A stretch of 17,570 nucleotides of DNA from JBJENW01 sp051880395 (GCA_051880395.1 JBJENW010000107.1:1-17570); one strand, 5' to 3'. Counted from the stretch's first letter, positions 6,914-15,164 are shown. Made by a program: numbers and translations. The notes: generated by a model not told the origin, from the letters alone.

Positions 6914-7708
6914 TTAGTCCTCCTGAGAATATGACTGATATTTCGGATGTCGCGGTATGCGTTCTTCCTTCGGCGGCAGAGTCATATAATCTCCATATAA
7001 CCGCTTCAAATAAGGATCGATATCACCCGGAATCCAAAATTCATGCTGTTCAAATTCTGCGCGCTGCAGCGGCATTAAATATGCCCGCGGCATCACTTCT
7101 GTCTCGTACCCTGCCACGCCAAACAAACTACAGATCTCGCGGCTGCTGCTCTCGGGCCAGGATGTGATAACCCGTTTGCTCACTTTCTGATAAATACGAA
7201 ACAGCCAGTTTGGTGTGATCTTTAAAATTGCTGCTGTCATATCATGTGCAAATTTTCCTTTATTTTTTGCCGGGAGACGGTAAATCGATAAATAATATAC
7301 TTTTGCAAAAAATTTCTGAATTTTTCGCAAAAAACGATTTTCCGGTACCCCGTCAATCGGATGAATGTCCACTTTTGCTGCCATCTCAAATCCCTTATCA
7401 CAATGTTCGCTGTCATATAGATAAGCGATCGGTGCATCCGGCAGCAAGTGATGCTCCACTGGAGAATACAAAAATTTTCCGATACGGTTTTGCTGCTCTT
7501 CCATCAGCTCCTGCAGCTTTTCAAAATCCGGCCGCATCATTGCAACGTCCACGTCATCATCCCACGGAATAAACCCATGGTGTCTCTGCGCACCCAAAGC
7601 ACTTCCGCCTACCAGAAAAAAACATATTTGATTTTCGTCACAGAAATTCTGCAGTTCTATCAGCATTTCCAGCAATGTATGCTGGAGATTTTTAATCCCG
7701 TTATCCAT
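6914..7708 (-). CDS. licD: LicD-family phosphotransferase
   Basis: This is a member of the LicD/fukutin nucleotidyltransferase-fold family, which transfers phosphocholine or a polyol phosphate from a CDP-activated donor to a sugar. The signature is complete: LVGGSALGAQRHHG at residues 32-45 and IPWDDDVDVAM at 47-57, whose aspartates bind metal. Its length (264 residues) is normal for the family. GGAGG stands four bases before the ATG. It is the first gene of the second operon, 39 bases downstream of a strong -10 box. The window has no choline kinase or choline cytidylyltransferase (LicA/LicC), so the donor could be CDP-choline made elsewhere or the CDP-glycerol/CDP-ribitol made by TagD and TarI encoded here. 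The latter would make it a linkage or branching enzyme; this is inference. Confidence 0.88.
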   Translation of the reverse strand: MDNGIKNLQHTLLEMLIELQNFCDENQICFFLVGGSALGAQRHHGFIPWDDDVDVAMMRPDFEKLQELMEEQQNRIGKFLYSPVEHHLLPDAPIAYLYDSEHCDKGFEMAAKVDIHPIDGVPENRFLRKIQKFFAKVYYLSIYRLPAKNKGKFAHDMTAAILKITPNWLFRIYQKVSKRVITSWPESSSREICSLFGVAGYETEVMPRAYLMPLQRAEFEQHEFWIPGDIDPYLKRLYGDYMTLPPKEERIPRHPKYQSYSQED

Positions 7709-7746
7709 TTTTCCTCCATTTATCTCATTTAGACCAAATCGCGTCT

Positions 7747-7775
7747 ATTATATCATAGCTGAATTTAATCGTCAA
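7747..7775 (-). promoter_or_regulatory. Sigma-A promoter of the LicD-to-SDR operon
   Basis: On the minus strand, TTGACG (7770-7775) and TATAAT (7747-7752) are separated by exactly 17 bases, and TG stands one base before the -10 box (extended -10). The predicted start is near 7740, giving a leader of about 32 bases before the licD ATG, with no room for a riboswitch. It follows the terminator of the tagD unit directly, so the seven genes down to 229 can be transcribed independently. Confidence 0.85.
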
Positions 7776-7802
7776 TTTTTCTTCCCAAATGCTTTTCAAA
7801 AC

Positions 7803-7846
7803 AGAAAAACTGCTGTAGCCCATGTCAAACAGGGTTCTAGCAGTTT
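7803..7846 (-). terminator. Intrinsic terminator after tagD
   Basis: AAACTGCT (7807-7814) pairs with AGCAGTTT (7839-7846). Inside it, CCC (7819-7821) with GGG (7832-7834) and TGT (7823-7825) with ACA (7829-7831) close a CAA loop. On the minus strand the stem runs into TTTTTCTGTTTT. It begins nine bases past the tagD stop codon. Confidence 0.7.
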
Positions 7847-7854
7847 CTCCTTCT

Positions 7855-8250
7855 TTATTCTTTTCCTTTTAAATTTTCTTTGATCTGTGTGGTAGAGATC
7901 TCAGGTGTCCGCGGCAGATACACCACGTCGCAATACTCTTTTAAGAAATCAAACTTTCCTTCCCAGTCATTTCCCATTACAAACGTATCGACTTTAAATT
8001 CCTTTACATCCGAAATCTTCTGATCCCAGTTATTTTCCGGAATGACCAGATCGACATACCGGATGGCCTCTAACAGCTGTTTTCTTTTTTCCCAGCTAAA
8101 ATAACATTTCTTTTGCTTCTGCTCCCAGTTAAATTCATCTGTCGACAACGCTACGATCAGATAGTCTCCCAGTTCTTTTGCTCTGCGCAAAAGATTGACG
8201 TGACCATAATGCAGCAAGTCAAATGTCCCATATGTGATTACTTTTTTCAT
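7855..8250 (-). CDS. tagD: Glycerol-3-phosphate cytidylyltransferase
   Basis: TagD makes CDP-glycerol from CTP and sn-glycerol-3-phosphate in the cytoplasm, the donor for poly(glycerol phosphate) chains. The 131-residue length is that of the family. The HxGH catalytic motif is HYGH (14-17) inside GTFDLLHYGHVNLLRRA. The tryptophan-rich middle (FSWEKRKQLL, 51-60), VMGNDWEGKFD (91-101) and the C-terminal RTPEISTTQIK (114-124) are all family features. The last motif usually reads RTxGISTT, so the P-E pair is a small variation. The gene follows a TagB/TagF-like transferase gene by 15 bases, and the ribosome binding site is modest (AGGG, with AAGGA overlapping the upstream stop codon). This is the last gene of the unit, before a terminator. 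Confidence 0.95.
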   Translation of the reverse strand: MKKVITYGTFDLLHYGHVNLLRRAKELGDYLIVALSTDEFNWEQKQKKCYFSWEKRKQLLEAIRYVDLVIPENNWDQKISDVKEFKVDTFVMGNDWEGKFDFLKEYCDVVYLPRTPEISTTQIKENLKGKE

Positions 8251-8265
8251 TATTTTGCCCTATCC

Positions 8266-9453
8266 TTATCTCTTTTCATTCATCTTTTCTATTAGAAAAT
8301 CTACAATTCGCTTTGCAGATTGTCCGTCATTGATGCAGCCGATCTGATCCAAAAACTGTTTTGTCTTTTCCTGATATTTCTGCAGATCAAATGTCCGAAT
8401 CTCCTCTAATAAATCTTCTGTGGTTTTTGCATATGGAAACGGAAGTTCTTCCATTTTATAATATAATCCTCTGGATTTTAAATATTTATCCAGGTCCGGC
8501 ACATACATAAAGGCCGGTCTGCCTGTAAACATGAAATCTGTGATAACAGAAGAATAATCGGAGATCAAAAGATCCGATGCCACTTCCAACTCCTGCATAT
8601 CCATATATTTGCTGGCGTTGATAAATCTCGGTGATTTCGGCACAATCTGCTTTGCCTTCGATTCCAGACGCGGATGCAGACGGATCAACATCACCCACGG
8701 TTCTCCGCTTTCTTTTTCCAATGTGTCCAGAACTTTTTCAAAGTCCAGATCATACCATTTTAAATCCATATCCGAACGGAATGTCGGTGCGTAAATGGCA
8801 ATTCTTGTTCCTTCCGGAATGTTATATTTTTCACGAACTTTTTTTACCATTTCATCGGAGCCCTGAAAAAATACATCGGTTCTTGCATCGCCAAGTTTCA
8901 AGATCTCCCCTTTTCCATAGAAGAATTCTTCTAAAACATGATTTTCCGCATCACAGCTGCTTGTAATGTAATCGACAAACTCCGCATCTTTGCGATACAT
9001 CTTTTCCTTGGTACTCAATTCTTTTTTCTCATTATACGTATGCTTGTCTTTTCCTTCATTTTTCAGCGTAATTCCACCATGAAACGTATTCAGATAAATC
9101 GTTCCTTTTCGCTTATACAAGCCGTTTTCAATCTGTTTATTGAAATGAATATTATTGATCCATACTTTTGCAGTAAGCAATTCCAAGATCGCAGTTGAAG
9201 AAACCGTCCGCACCCCTTCCGGTATTCCTTCTTTTTTCGGATCTCTGGTTTTTCCAAGAATCCAGACCAGATCGTATTTTTCATCTCTTCTTAAAAATTC
9301 ATCACATATCGCTCTCGGATTGCAGCCGTATCCTTTTCCACCAAACTGTGAAAATACGATCTTATTTTTTTTCACTGGTACAAAATGTTCGATGAACCAG
9401 CATTTAAACCGTGTCTTTTTATCTAGGTTTTCCCACTTTTTTCCCAAACTCAT
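8266..9453 (-). CDS. CDP-glycerol glycerophosphotransferase family protein (TagB-like), first gene of the tagD unit
   Basis: This is the third family member, 395 residues from the start chosen here. Motifs: FSQFGGKGYGCNPRAI (34-49), LNTFHGGITLK (121-131, His 125), YAPTFRSD (221-228), IRLHPRL (257-263, His 260) and LISDYSSVITDF (296-307). Both catalytic-type histidines are kept, but the tryptophan usual before the first is phenylalanine. The start is moved to the ATG at 9453. AAAGGA lies eight bases before it, and a consensus promoter (9496-9524) covers the farther ATG at 9507, which would therefore lie upstream of the transcription start. Position next to tagD and in its own unit suggests a glycerol-phosphate substrate, perhaps as primase, although the specificity is not readable from sequence. 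Confidence 0.86.
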   Translation of the reverse strand: MSLGKKWENLDKKTRFKCWFIEHFVPVKKNKIVFSQFGGKGYGCNPRAICDEFLRRDEKYDLVWILGKTRDPKKEGIPEGVRTVSSTAILELLTAKVWINNIHFNKQIENGLYKRKGTIYLNTFHGGITLKNEGKDKHTYNEKKELSTKEKMYRKDAEFVDYITSSCDAENHVLEEFFYGKGEILKLGDARTDVFFQGSDEMVKKVREKYNIPEGTRIAIYAPTFRSDMDLKWYDLDFEKVLDTLEKESGEPWVMLIRLHPRLESKAKQIVPKSPRFINASKYMDMQELEVASDLLISDYSSVITDFMFTGRPAFMYVPDLDKYLKSRGLYYKMEELPFPYAKTTEDLLEEIRTFDLQKYQEKTKQFLDQIGCINDGQSAKRIVDFLIEKMNEKR

Positions 9454-9495
9454 GCCTCTATTCCTTTTCTTTTTATTTATAAACAAATATAGTTT

Positions 9496-9524
9496 ATCAT
9501 ATAACATAAGATTTCTATTGTCAA
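9496..9524 (-). promoter_or_regulatory. Sigma-A promoter of the transferase-tagD unit
   Basis: On the minus strand, TTGACA (9519-9524) and TATGAT (9496-9501) are separated by 17 bases. The predicted start near 9489 leaves a leader of about 36 bases to the ATG at 9453. The -35 box begins five bases after the stop codon of the 860-residue protein, with no terminator between, so readthrough from that gene is also possible. Confidence 0.82.
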
Positions 9525-9529
9525 TAAAA

Positions 9530-12112
9530 TTAAAACGTGAAAAGTGGTCCGTACACGAGCAAATGCTCCTCTTTCATATCATGATACAGTTTCCAGTCCT
9601 CCACCGGATATACGCGCACAACCTCTGTGAAATCTTTTGCATTTGAACTATAATCGAGCACACAGTTTTCCAATACGTCCAGTTTTTCCGGCGCAAAGAT
9701 TTGTGTTTTTTCATTTTCAAATACCGCTGTATATAAAATATCCGCTTCCACCAGGTCCTGAAAGATATGGCTGCCATAGGAAAGCTCCGGCTGATAGCCC
9801 GCCCGATGCTCCGCAATCTCACAGATGGCAGAAAACTCGCTGATATCGGCAAATGTGGTCGGAACCCCAAGTTCCGCCGAGGAAGTGCAGATCCGTCCCG
9901 GAACGAGAAGCAGCAGATGTTTTCCTTTTCCGCGAAACGCCCAGTTGATCTCCCGGAGCACCTGCGCCACATGAAATTTTTCCTGATAAGGCAGATGATA
10001 ATAGGCAATCGGATCCACATACACCACCACATCCAGCTGCATCGCGCACGAAAGCCCCATCGACGCATGCCGGCATTCCAGAAAGATTTCTTCTTTTTTG
10101 ACCTCCTGCGGCATCGTGATCATATCCTTATCTTTTGCAATCTGCAATGGACGACATTGTAGCAGATTTAAAATATATTCCCCTTCTTCAGAGATGTTGA
10201 TGGTATACTCGATATCGACCGGATACTGATACACCTCCTGAATCAGTGCCAGAATATCGCGCATCATTTCCATAAAATTTTGATTTTCCACCAAACCTTT
10301 ACAAGAAACGAAGCGGATGTCACGCCGTTGTCCCCGTTCCCGGTACATCTGTTCTGCGTCCGTGTCATGCTCGTACAAAAGCTTTTGCAAAAATGTTGGG
10401 ATCCGATTCAAAAATGCATCGCTGTCCCAGTGTTCCACCTGTTTTTTCTTAAGATGGATGACATCTACTTTCCGCTGGGAATATTGATGCTTCTCCGCGG
10501 ACGATGTCATCGCCGTAGCCTCGGGACGATCCAGACTTACCAGCCGCGGATATGAGCCAAGTGTCCGGTCCACCGCACCGGTGCCAAGTCCCATCACCAA
10601 TCGCAGCATTCCTTTCGACGGATCGATATTTTCCTGAAACCGATACGGACTATAGGAGTATCCGACTCCCGCCGCACAAGGCATGAAAAAATCATCGTAA
10701 TGCGAACCCGATACCCGCTGCACCAAAAGCGCCATCTGCTCATCCCGCTTCTCCATGCCGCGACGAAGACGATAATCCAGCGCAGACAGGCTCATCGTGC
10801 TCGCGTAAACCGTTCGAATCGCATCCTCAAATGCTGCCAGCCGCTCCTCCATCGTCCCGGTATTGGCGCAAAACACCGATTCATATTTTCCTGCAAACGC
10901 ATTTCCGAATCCATCCTCTAAGATACTGCTGGAGCGCACAATAAACGGATCGGAACCATAATAATCCAAAAGTCTTCGAAACTGCTCCTGCAGCGTTCCG
11001 GAAAATCTTCCATGACGCAGGCAGTCCGCAAACGGCTTTGCCAGCGAAAAATACTCCTCCTCTGTGCGCTGGCGAATCCGCATATCCCAAAATCCATTTT
11101 CCACAATATACGAATAAAACACATCCGATCCGATGTAAAACGAATCGTGCGGCTCCATCTTGTCATATAAATCCGGTCGTTTCGCTTCCACCAACTTTCG
11201 TGCCAAAAGCATTCCGCAGGCTTTTCCGCCGATCATACCGGTGCCCACCATCCGACTTTTGATCTGAAAGTAATCCTCCGGTGAAAAATACTGCTTGATC
11301 ATCACACGCATCCGCTCATCCCGTGTCATCATAATGTTGCACATACGACTACATTCTTCTGTCACATCCTCGCCCCGCCTGTACTTACGCATTGCATCAA
11401 GAAAAAAACGATCCCAGTTGTCTGTATTTTCCTCTTCCTCTAACCGCTGCTGCCGGTTCATCAACTGATAAAAATGACTGACTTCCACGCCGCCGGTCAA
11501 AGGGCGAAACTCCTCTTTTTCCGGTTGATACAAATGGGCAAGAAACATCGTCTCCGAATATCGGTTCCAGACCTTCAGCGGACGGACAAACACATGTTTT
11601 TCATCCGAGTAGACATCTAAAAAAAGCTGCGTGGTATCCCGTATTCTTGCGATTGCCTTACAGGAATGTCGACCGCGAAGCAACGGAAAAAATGCAACCG
11701 TATCAAGTTGAAATAAAAACGGACATGTCACACGAAAAAAATTTCCCATCATCAGATCCGCCGCCCATGCTGTCTGCAGCTCAGACAGGCAGTCAAATAC
11801 GTAGAATGCATCTTTTCCTTTTTGCGCAATAATATTGTGAATTTCCACCGCAAAATTTTCAAATCGATGCGACAATTCCACGGAAATGATCTCTACCCCT
11901 TCCTGCGCTTTTACCAGCGGTTCATGTGATGCAAATCGTATGTAAAACAATTTTCGTTTGTCTTTCACTGCCTGTTTTACAAACGGTTCTACAAACAGTG
12001 AAAATTCTTTCAGATCTTCCACCTGCCAGACGACATTGTCTCCCAGGCGAATGCCGTCTAACGCCTCATCCATCTGTGGTATACCGGATGCAATTTTTTC
12101 AAATGCTGTCAT
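9530..12112 (-). CDS. Degenerate KaiC/RecA-like domain fused to a PEP synthase/PPDK ATP-grasp domain
   Basis: The 860-residue protein has two recognisable parts. Residues 1 to about 200 resemble a KaiC/RadA-type RecA domain: ASGIPQMDEALDG (8-20) matches the usual opening, and DAFYVFDCLSEL (101-112) resembles the Walker B strand. The Walker A loop, expected near 28-36, reads WQVEDLKEF and has no GxxxxGKT, so this part cannot bind ATP in the normal way. Residues about 285-660 are a complete PPDK_N ATP-grasp domain: MIGGKACGMLLARK (293-306), VRSSSILEDGFGNAFAGKY (392-410), MGLGTGAVDRT (507-517) and LLQCRPLQ (650-657). A conserved tail contains ELSYGSHIFQDLVEAD (776-791). The phosphohistidine swivel motif and the PEP-binding barrel of true PEP synthase are absent, so ordinary PEP synthesis is unlikely. 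AGGAGGGGG precedes the ATG; the rhomboid gene is 42 bases upstream. Confidence 0.85.
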   Translation of the reverse strand: MTAFEKIASGIPQMDEALDGIRLGDNVVWQVEDLKEFSLFVEPFVKQAVKDKRKLFYIRFASHEPLVKAQEGVEIISVELSHRFENFAVEIHNIIAQKGKDAFYVFDCLSELQTAWAADLMMGNFFRVTCPFLFQLDTVAFFPLLRGRHSCKAIARIRDTTQLFLDVYSDEKHVFVRPLKVWNRYSETMFLAHLYQPEKEEFRPLTGGVEVSHFYQLMNRQQRLEEEENTDNWDRFFLDAMRKYRRGEDVTEECSRMCNIMMTRDERMRVMIKQYFSPEDYFQIKSRMVGTGMIGGKACGMLLARKLVEAKRPDLYDKMEPHDSFYIGSDVFYSYIVENGFWDMRIRQRTEEEYFSLAKPFADCLRHGRFSGTLQEQFRRLLDYYGSDPFIVRSSSILEDGFGNAFAGKYESVFCANTGTMEERLAAFEDAIRTVYASTMSLSALDYRLRRGMEKRDEQMALLVQRVSGSHYDDFFMPCAAGVGYSYSPYRFQENIDPSKGMLRLVMGLGTGAVDRTLGSYPRLVSLDRPEATAMTSSAEKHQYSQRKVDVIHLKKKQVEHWDSDAFLNRIPTFLQKLLYEHDTDAEQMYRERGQRRDIRFVSCKGLVENQNFMEMMRDILALIQEVYQYPVDIEYTINISEEGEYILNLLQCRPLQIAKDKDMITMPQEVKKEEIFLECRHASMGLSCAMQLDVVVYVDPIAYYHLPYQEKFHVAQVLREINWAFRGKGKHLLLLVPGRICTSSAELGVPTTFADISEFSAICEIAEHRAGYQPELSYGSHIFQDLVEADILYTAVFENEKTQIFAPEKLDVLENCVLDYSSNAKDFTEVVRVYPVEDWKLYHDMKEEHLLVYGPLFTF

Positions 12113-12154
12113 CGTTCCCCCTCCTTTTTGTCTTGAAACCTCGTTGTGGCTGTT

Positions 12155-12751
12155 TTACAATGTACTGCTTGTTCCTGTCTCTGTTTTTTTCTCTTTTCGC
12201 AGCACAAATCCCAAACTGGCTCCCACAAAACCGCCTATGATATGCGTCAGATTTGCCACATTGTCCTGCACAAAAATCCCCTGATAAATTTGCTCACCAA
12301 TATATAAAATCGCTACCAGGATCAATGTCAGCGGGATTGTCCCATCATTTCTTCCCGTAAATGGAGACAAAAGAATCAGTGCAAACACCACACCGCTCGC
12401 CCCTAAAAGTGCTGTATGTGGAAAAAAGATATAATTGACAAGCCCTGTCACCAATGCTGTCGACAAAATCACAAGCAATATATTTTTTGACCCATATTTT
12501 TCTTCCAATAAAGGTCCGACAACCAGCAAAAGCATCATGTTTCCAATGAGATGTTCCAGATTCGCATGGCCAATGACATGCCCAAAAAAACGGATATAAG
12601 TGAATGGATCTGTCAAAGGAGACCGATAAACACTACACAATTTTTGATTTACAAACCCTCTCGTGATCCAGTTGAGAAACAGCGCTGCAAAACATAATGC
12701 TGTAAATCCCAGAATCACAGGTGAATTAATTGATATTTTTTTCTTTTTCAT
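12155..12751 (-). CDS. Rhomboid-family intramembrane serine protease
   Basis: This 198-residue polytopic protein with about six hydrophobic helices would cut transmembrane substrates within the bilayer. The catalytic pair is intact: Ser119 in GASG (117-120) and His170 in NLTHIIGG (167-174). The conserved GHANLEHLIGNM segment (61-72) supplies the histidines and asparagine that shape the oxyanion site. There is no extra soluble domain. A GAGG ribosome binding site precedes the ATG by seven bases. The gene is divergent from the VanZ-family gene (71 bases apart) and 42 bases ahead of the KaiC/ATP-grasp gene, with which it is probably co-transcribed. I see no substrate hint in the window. No convincing promoter with both boxes is visible on this strand. 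Confidence 0.92.
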   Translation of the reverse strand: MKKKKISINSPVILGFTALCFAALFLNWITRGFVNQKLCSVYRSPLTDPFTYIRFFGHVIGHANLEHLIGNMMLLLVVGPLLEEKYGSKNILLVILSTALVTGLVNYIFFPHTALLGASGVVFALILLSPFTGRNDGTIPLTLILVAILYIGEQIYQGIFVQDNVANLTHIIGGFVGASLGFVLRKEKKTETGTSSTL

Positions 12752-12772
12752 CTTTTTTCCTCTTTTCTTTTC

Positions 12773-12781
12773 TGTTATACT
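12773..12781 (+). promoter_or_regulatory. Likely extended -10 promoter of the VanZ-family gene
   Basis: The sequence reads TG-T-TATACT, an extended -10 form, and would give a transcript start near 12788 and a leader of about 35 bases. The -35 region is a T-run without clear match. It lies in the 71-base divergent interval shared with the rhomboid gene. Confidence 0.5.
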
Positions 12782-12822
12782 TTTTTAAGACAGTTTTTTA
12801 AAAATCTACGGAGGTGCATATT

Positions 12823-13416
12823 ATGTCAAACATTCCTTCTGCAGGGGTTGAATTCTTGATCGCCGCGATTTTTTTGATTCCACTTTTACTGATCATGCAG
12901 CTACTGATCTTTCACGATATCAAAAAAATGGTCATCTATATGATTTTTTCCCTGTATCTGGCCCTTTTATATCGGACTGCAGGACTGCCCTGCATTACCA
13001 TTTTACACTTTGATTTTACTTTTCATACAATCTCTTTCGCAGATATGCTGGCAAATTTCAATGGCAGTCTGATTTATATGGCACTGTTTCTGCCCCTTGG
13101 ACTTCTGCTTCCGATTGCATGTGACCGGTTTTTACATATAATCCCTACGGTTTTATTCGGTTTTATCACAGCTGTATTGATCGAAGTTTTACAGATTTTC
13201 ACTTACCGTACAACCGATCTGAACAATATCCTGACCGCTGTCATCGGAACGATCGCCGGCTTTTTCCTTTCGAAACTTCTTCTTGCTGCCATACCATCGC
13301 TTGCTGTCGATGAGCCGAATGCCCGCGATCTTTCTCTCACCTGTATCCTCGTCTGCATTGTCATGTTTTTTATGCAGCCGCTTCTTTCGATGATTTTCTG
13401 GAATACGCTACTATAA
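12823..13416 (+). CDS. VanZ-family membrane protein
   Basis: This 197-residue, strongly hydrophobic protein has about five to six membrane helices. The middle segment (FNGSLIYMALFLPLGLLLP, about 84-102) and the later GFITAVLIEVLQIFTYRTTD (about 113-132) and LNNILTAVIGTIAGFFLS (about 133-150) follow the VanZ pattern of an E-x-x-Q helix followed by D-x-x-x-N-x-x-G. VanZ itself gives low-level teicoplanin resistance; family members in gut Clostridia are usually of unknown function and should not be read as resistance genes. The ATG at 12823 is chosen because GGAGG lies eight bases upstream; a GTG at 12814 overlaps that site. It is the only confident plus-strand gene here, and its end converges on the chemoreceptor terminator. 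Confidence 0.85.
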   Translation: MSNIPSAGVEFLIAAIFLIPLLLIMQLLIFHDIKKMVIYMIFSLYLALLYRTAGLPCITILHFDFTFHTISFADMLANFNGSLIYMALFLPLGLLLPIACDRFLHIIPTVLFGFITAVLIEVLQIFTYRTTDLNNILTAVIGTIAGFFLSKLLLAAIPSLAVDEPNARDLSLTCILVCIVMFFMQPLLSMIFWNTLL

Positions 13417-13419
13417 AAA

Positions 13420-13457
13420 ATTCCCTTTCAAGACGTTCAAACATCCTGAAAGGGAAT
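13420..13457 (-). terminator. Terminator shared by convergent VanZ-family and chemoreceptor genes
   Basis: A perfect 11-bp stem pairs ATTCCCTTTCA (13420-13430) with TGAAAGGGAAT (13447-13457) around a 16-base loop. On the minus strand it is followed by TTTTTTATAG, a good U-tract for the chemoreceptor transcript. On the plus strand the tail (CATCTATTTTACC) is weaker, so it is only partly bidirectional. Confidence 0.85.
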
Positions 13458-13460
13458 CAT

Positions 13461-15164
13461 CTATTTTACCTGAAAAATAGAAATCTGCTCTTCCAATTTT
13501 TCCGCCACATCTTTCACTGCATTTACCGTATCCATTAATTGTGACACTTTCTCTGTAACCACATCCGTCGACGCCGCTGTCTCCTCGGTTGTCGCTGCAT
13601 TCGTCTGCGCGATCTCTGCCACACTCTGCACTGCCTGAACAGTCTGTTTACGCGTTTTGTCAATTAATTCGGTCTGGTTTTGGATATCGACAATTCCGTC
13701 AATCGAGTATTTGATATTCTGCTCTACCGTTTCAAAAATTTCATTTGTCTCCGAAATCTTGTCTTTCTGATCTTCGATAATTTTCTGCACCGATTTCATT
13801 GTCTCCACAGATGAATTCGAATCCTCCTGTAATTGCTGCAAAATTTGTTGAATATCTTCTGCTGCCCGATTACTCTGCTCTGCAAGCTGCTGAATTTCAG
13901 ATGCGACAACCGAAAATCCTTTTCCTTGTTCTCCTGCTCTTGCTGCTTCAATACTTGCATTCAACGAAAGAAGTGAGGTTTGAGACGCGATTTCTGTAAT
14001 AACCTGTGTCATACTTCCCACTTTTTCTACCGAAATATGTGTCTGATTTGTCTGCGCTGCAACCTGCTCGGTCGCCTCCATCACTTTTGCCATATTTTCA
14101 TTTAATTCGGACAAAATCGTTTTTGCCTGCTTCGATGCCGCTGCTGTCGAATCTGTGGAATTTGCCAGCGTTTCTACATTGCGCTTTGTATCTTTGATCA
14201 TATTTCCCATAGATACAACATTTTCGCCCGTTTCATGCGCATTTTCTGCCTGTTCGCAGGAACCTTCGGCAATATTTCGAACCGTTTTATCAATCTGCTC
14301 CACAGAAGCGAGCGCCTCTTTTGCTGCTCTCGAAGAATCCTCCGATGTTTTTCCCAAAACATTACTCTGCTCTTTCACACCACCTATGATCGCAAGCAGA
14401 CGCCGGTCTAATTCATTGATACTTCTGCACATATCACCAACTGCATCTTTTCTTGCAAGAATACGTGCATCCATCGTAAATTCTAATTTTCCTTCTCCCA
14501 TATTTGTCACATATTCAATTCCCTTTGAAATTGCGTCTACGATTCTTTTGGCGATGAGATATACCACCACAACGGTCAGAATGATCATTATGAACTCGCC
14601 AATTCCCATAGAAAGCTTTGCCTTATGCACAATCTCATGCAATTCATCATATTCTTTTCCAAGGAAAACCATTCCCACGATTTCATTCGTGCTCGGCTGA
14701 TACAGCGGCAGATAATAACTCACATAACGTTTTCCAAGAATATCGGTATTTGTACTTTTGTAGCTCTCTCCTTTTTTCAACACATGTTCTGTGATTTCCG
14801 CTGAAGCTGTCGTCCCTATCTTTCTTTTTCCATCCTCATCTTCAATCGTTGTGAGATAGCGCGTATCCCCATAAAAAACAGTCACATCATAACCGGACTG
14901 TTTTTTTATCGAATCCACCAGCTCATTTTGTTCAGAAAGATTCAATTCCTCTCCTTTGTATAATTGGTCGTCTTTTACCTGATAATCTCCGTCACTCTCT
15001 GCGCCAATAAGTTCCGTGATCAACATTCCGGATGCCTGCATACCATTGTACGCCTGCTGCGTTACACCGGAATCCAGCTGATTGGATGCAAACAAATACT
15101 GAATAAACCCAAAAATCACAAGTGGTATCACCGCTAATAGAACGATCTTTGTCCTTAATTTCAT
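13461..15164 (-). CDS. Methyl-accepting chemotaxis protein with single-Cache-type sensor
   Basis: This 567-residue chemoreceptor signals to the CheA/CheW array. TM1 is at about 7-26. An extracellular region of roughly 160 residues follows; its core (TVFYGDTRYLTTIEDEDGKR, 95-114, then ILGKRYVSYYLPLY, 142-155, and IVGMVFLGKEYD, 162-173) fits the single-Cache (sCache_3-like) pattern. TM2 is at about 188-206, then HAMP (about 207-260) and a long coiled coil. The kinase-control tip, around EIASQTSLLSLNASIEAARA (391-410) and GEQGKGFSVVASEI (411-424), is intact. About 160 residues follow the tip, as expected for the long Firmicutes receptor class. There is no C-terminal CheR-tether pentapeptide. AGGAGGAG precedes the ATG. 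It lies 56 bases behind the second receptor gene and is probably co-transcribed. The ligand is unknown. Confidence 0.93.
   Translation of the reverse strand: MKLRTKIVLLAVIPLVIFGFIQYLFASNQLDSGVTQQAYNGMQASGMLITELIGAESDGDYQVKDDQLYKGEELNLSEQNELVDSIKKQSGYDVTVFYGDTRYLTTIEDEDGKRKIGTTASAEITEHVLKKGESYKSTNTDILGKRYVSYYLPLYQPSTNEIVGMVFLGKEYDELHEIVHKAKLSMGIGEFIMIILTVVVVYLIAKRIVDAISKGIEYVTNMGEGKLEFTMDARILARKDAVGDMCRSINELDRRLLAIIGGVKEQSNVLGKTSEDSSRAAKEALASVEQIDKTVRNIAEGSCEQAENAHETGENVVSMGNMIKDTKRNVETLANSTDSTAAASKQAKTILSELNENMAKVMEATEQVAAQTNQTHISVEKVGSMTQVITEIASQTSLLSLNASIEAARAGEQGKGFSVVASEIQQLAEQSNRAAEDIQQILQQLQEDSNSSVETMKSVQKIIEDQKDKISETNEIFETVEQNIKYSIDGIVDIQNQTELIDKTRKQTVQAVQSVAEIAQTNAATTEETAASTDVVTEKVSQLMDTVNAVKDVAEKLEEQISIFQVK

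Noticed and set aside
9530..12112. Naming the 860-residue protein a pyruvate phosphate dikinase or PEP synthase.
   Set aside because: Only the ATP-grasp domain of that family is visible; the phosphohistidine and PEP-binding domains are missing.
12823..13416. Calling the VanZ-family gene a glycopeptide resistance determinant.
   Set aside because: Family membership alone does not indicate resistance, and no van operon genes are present.
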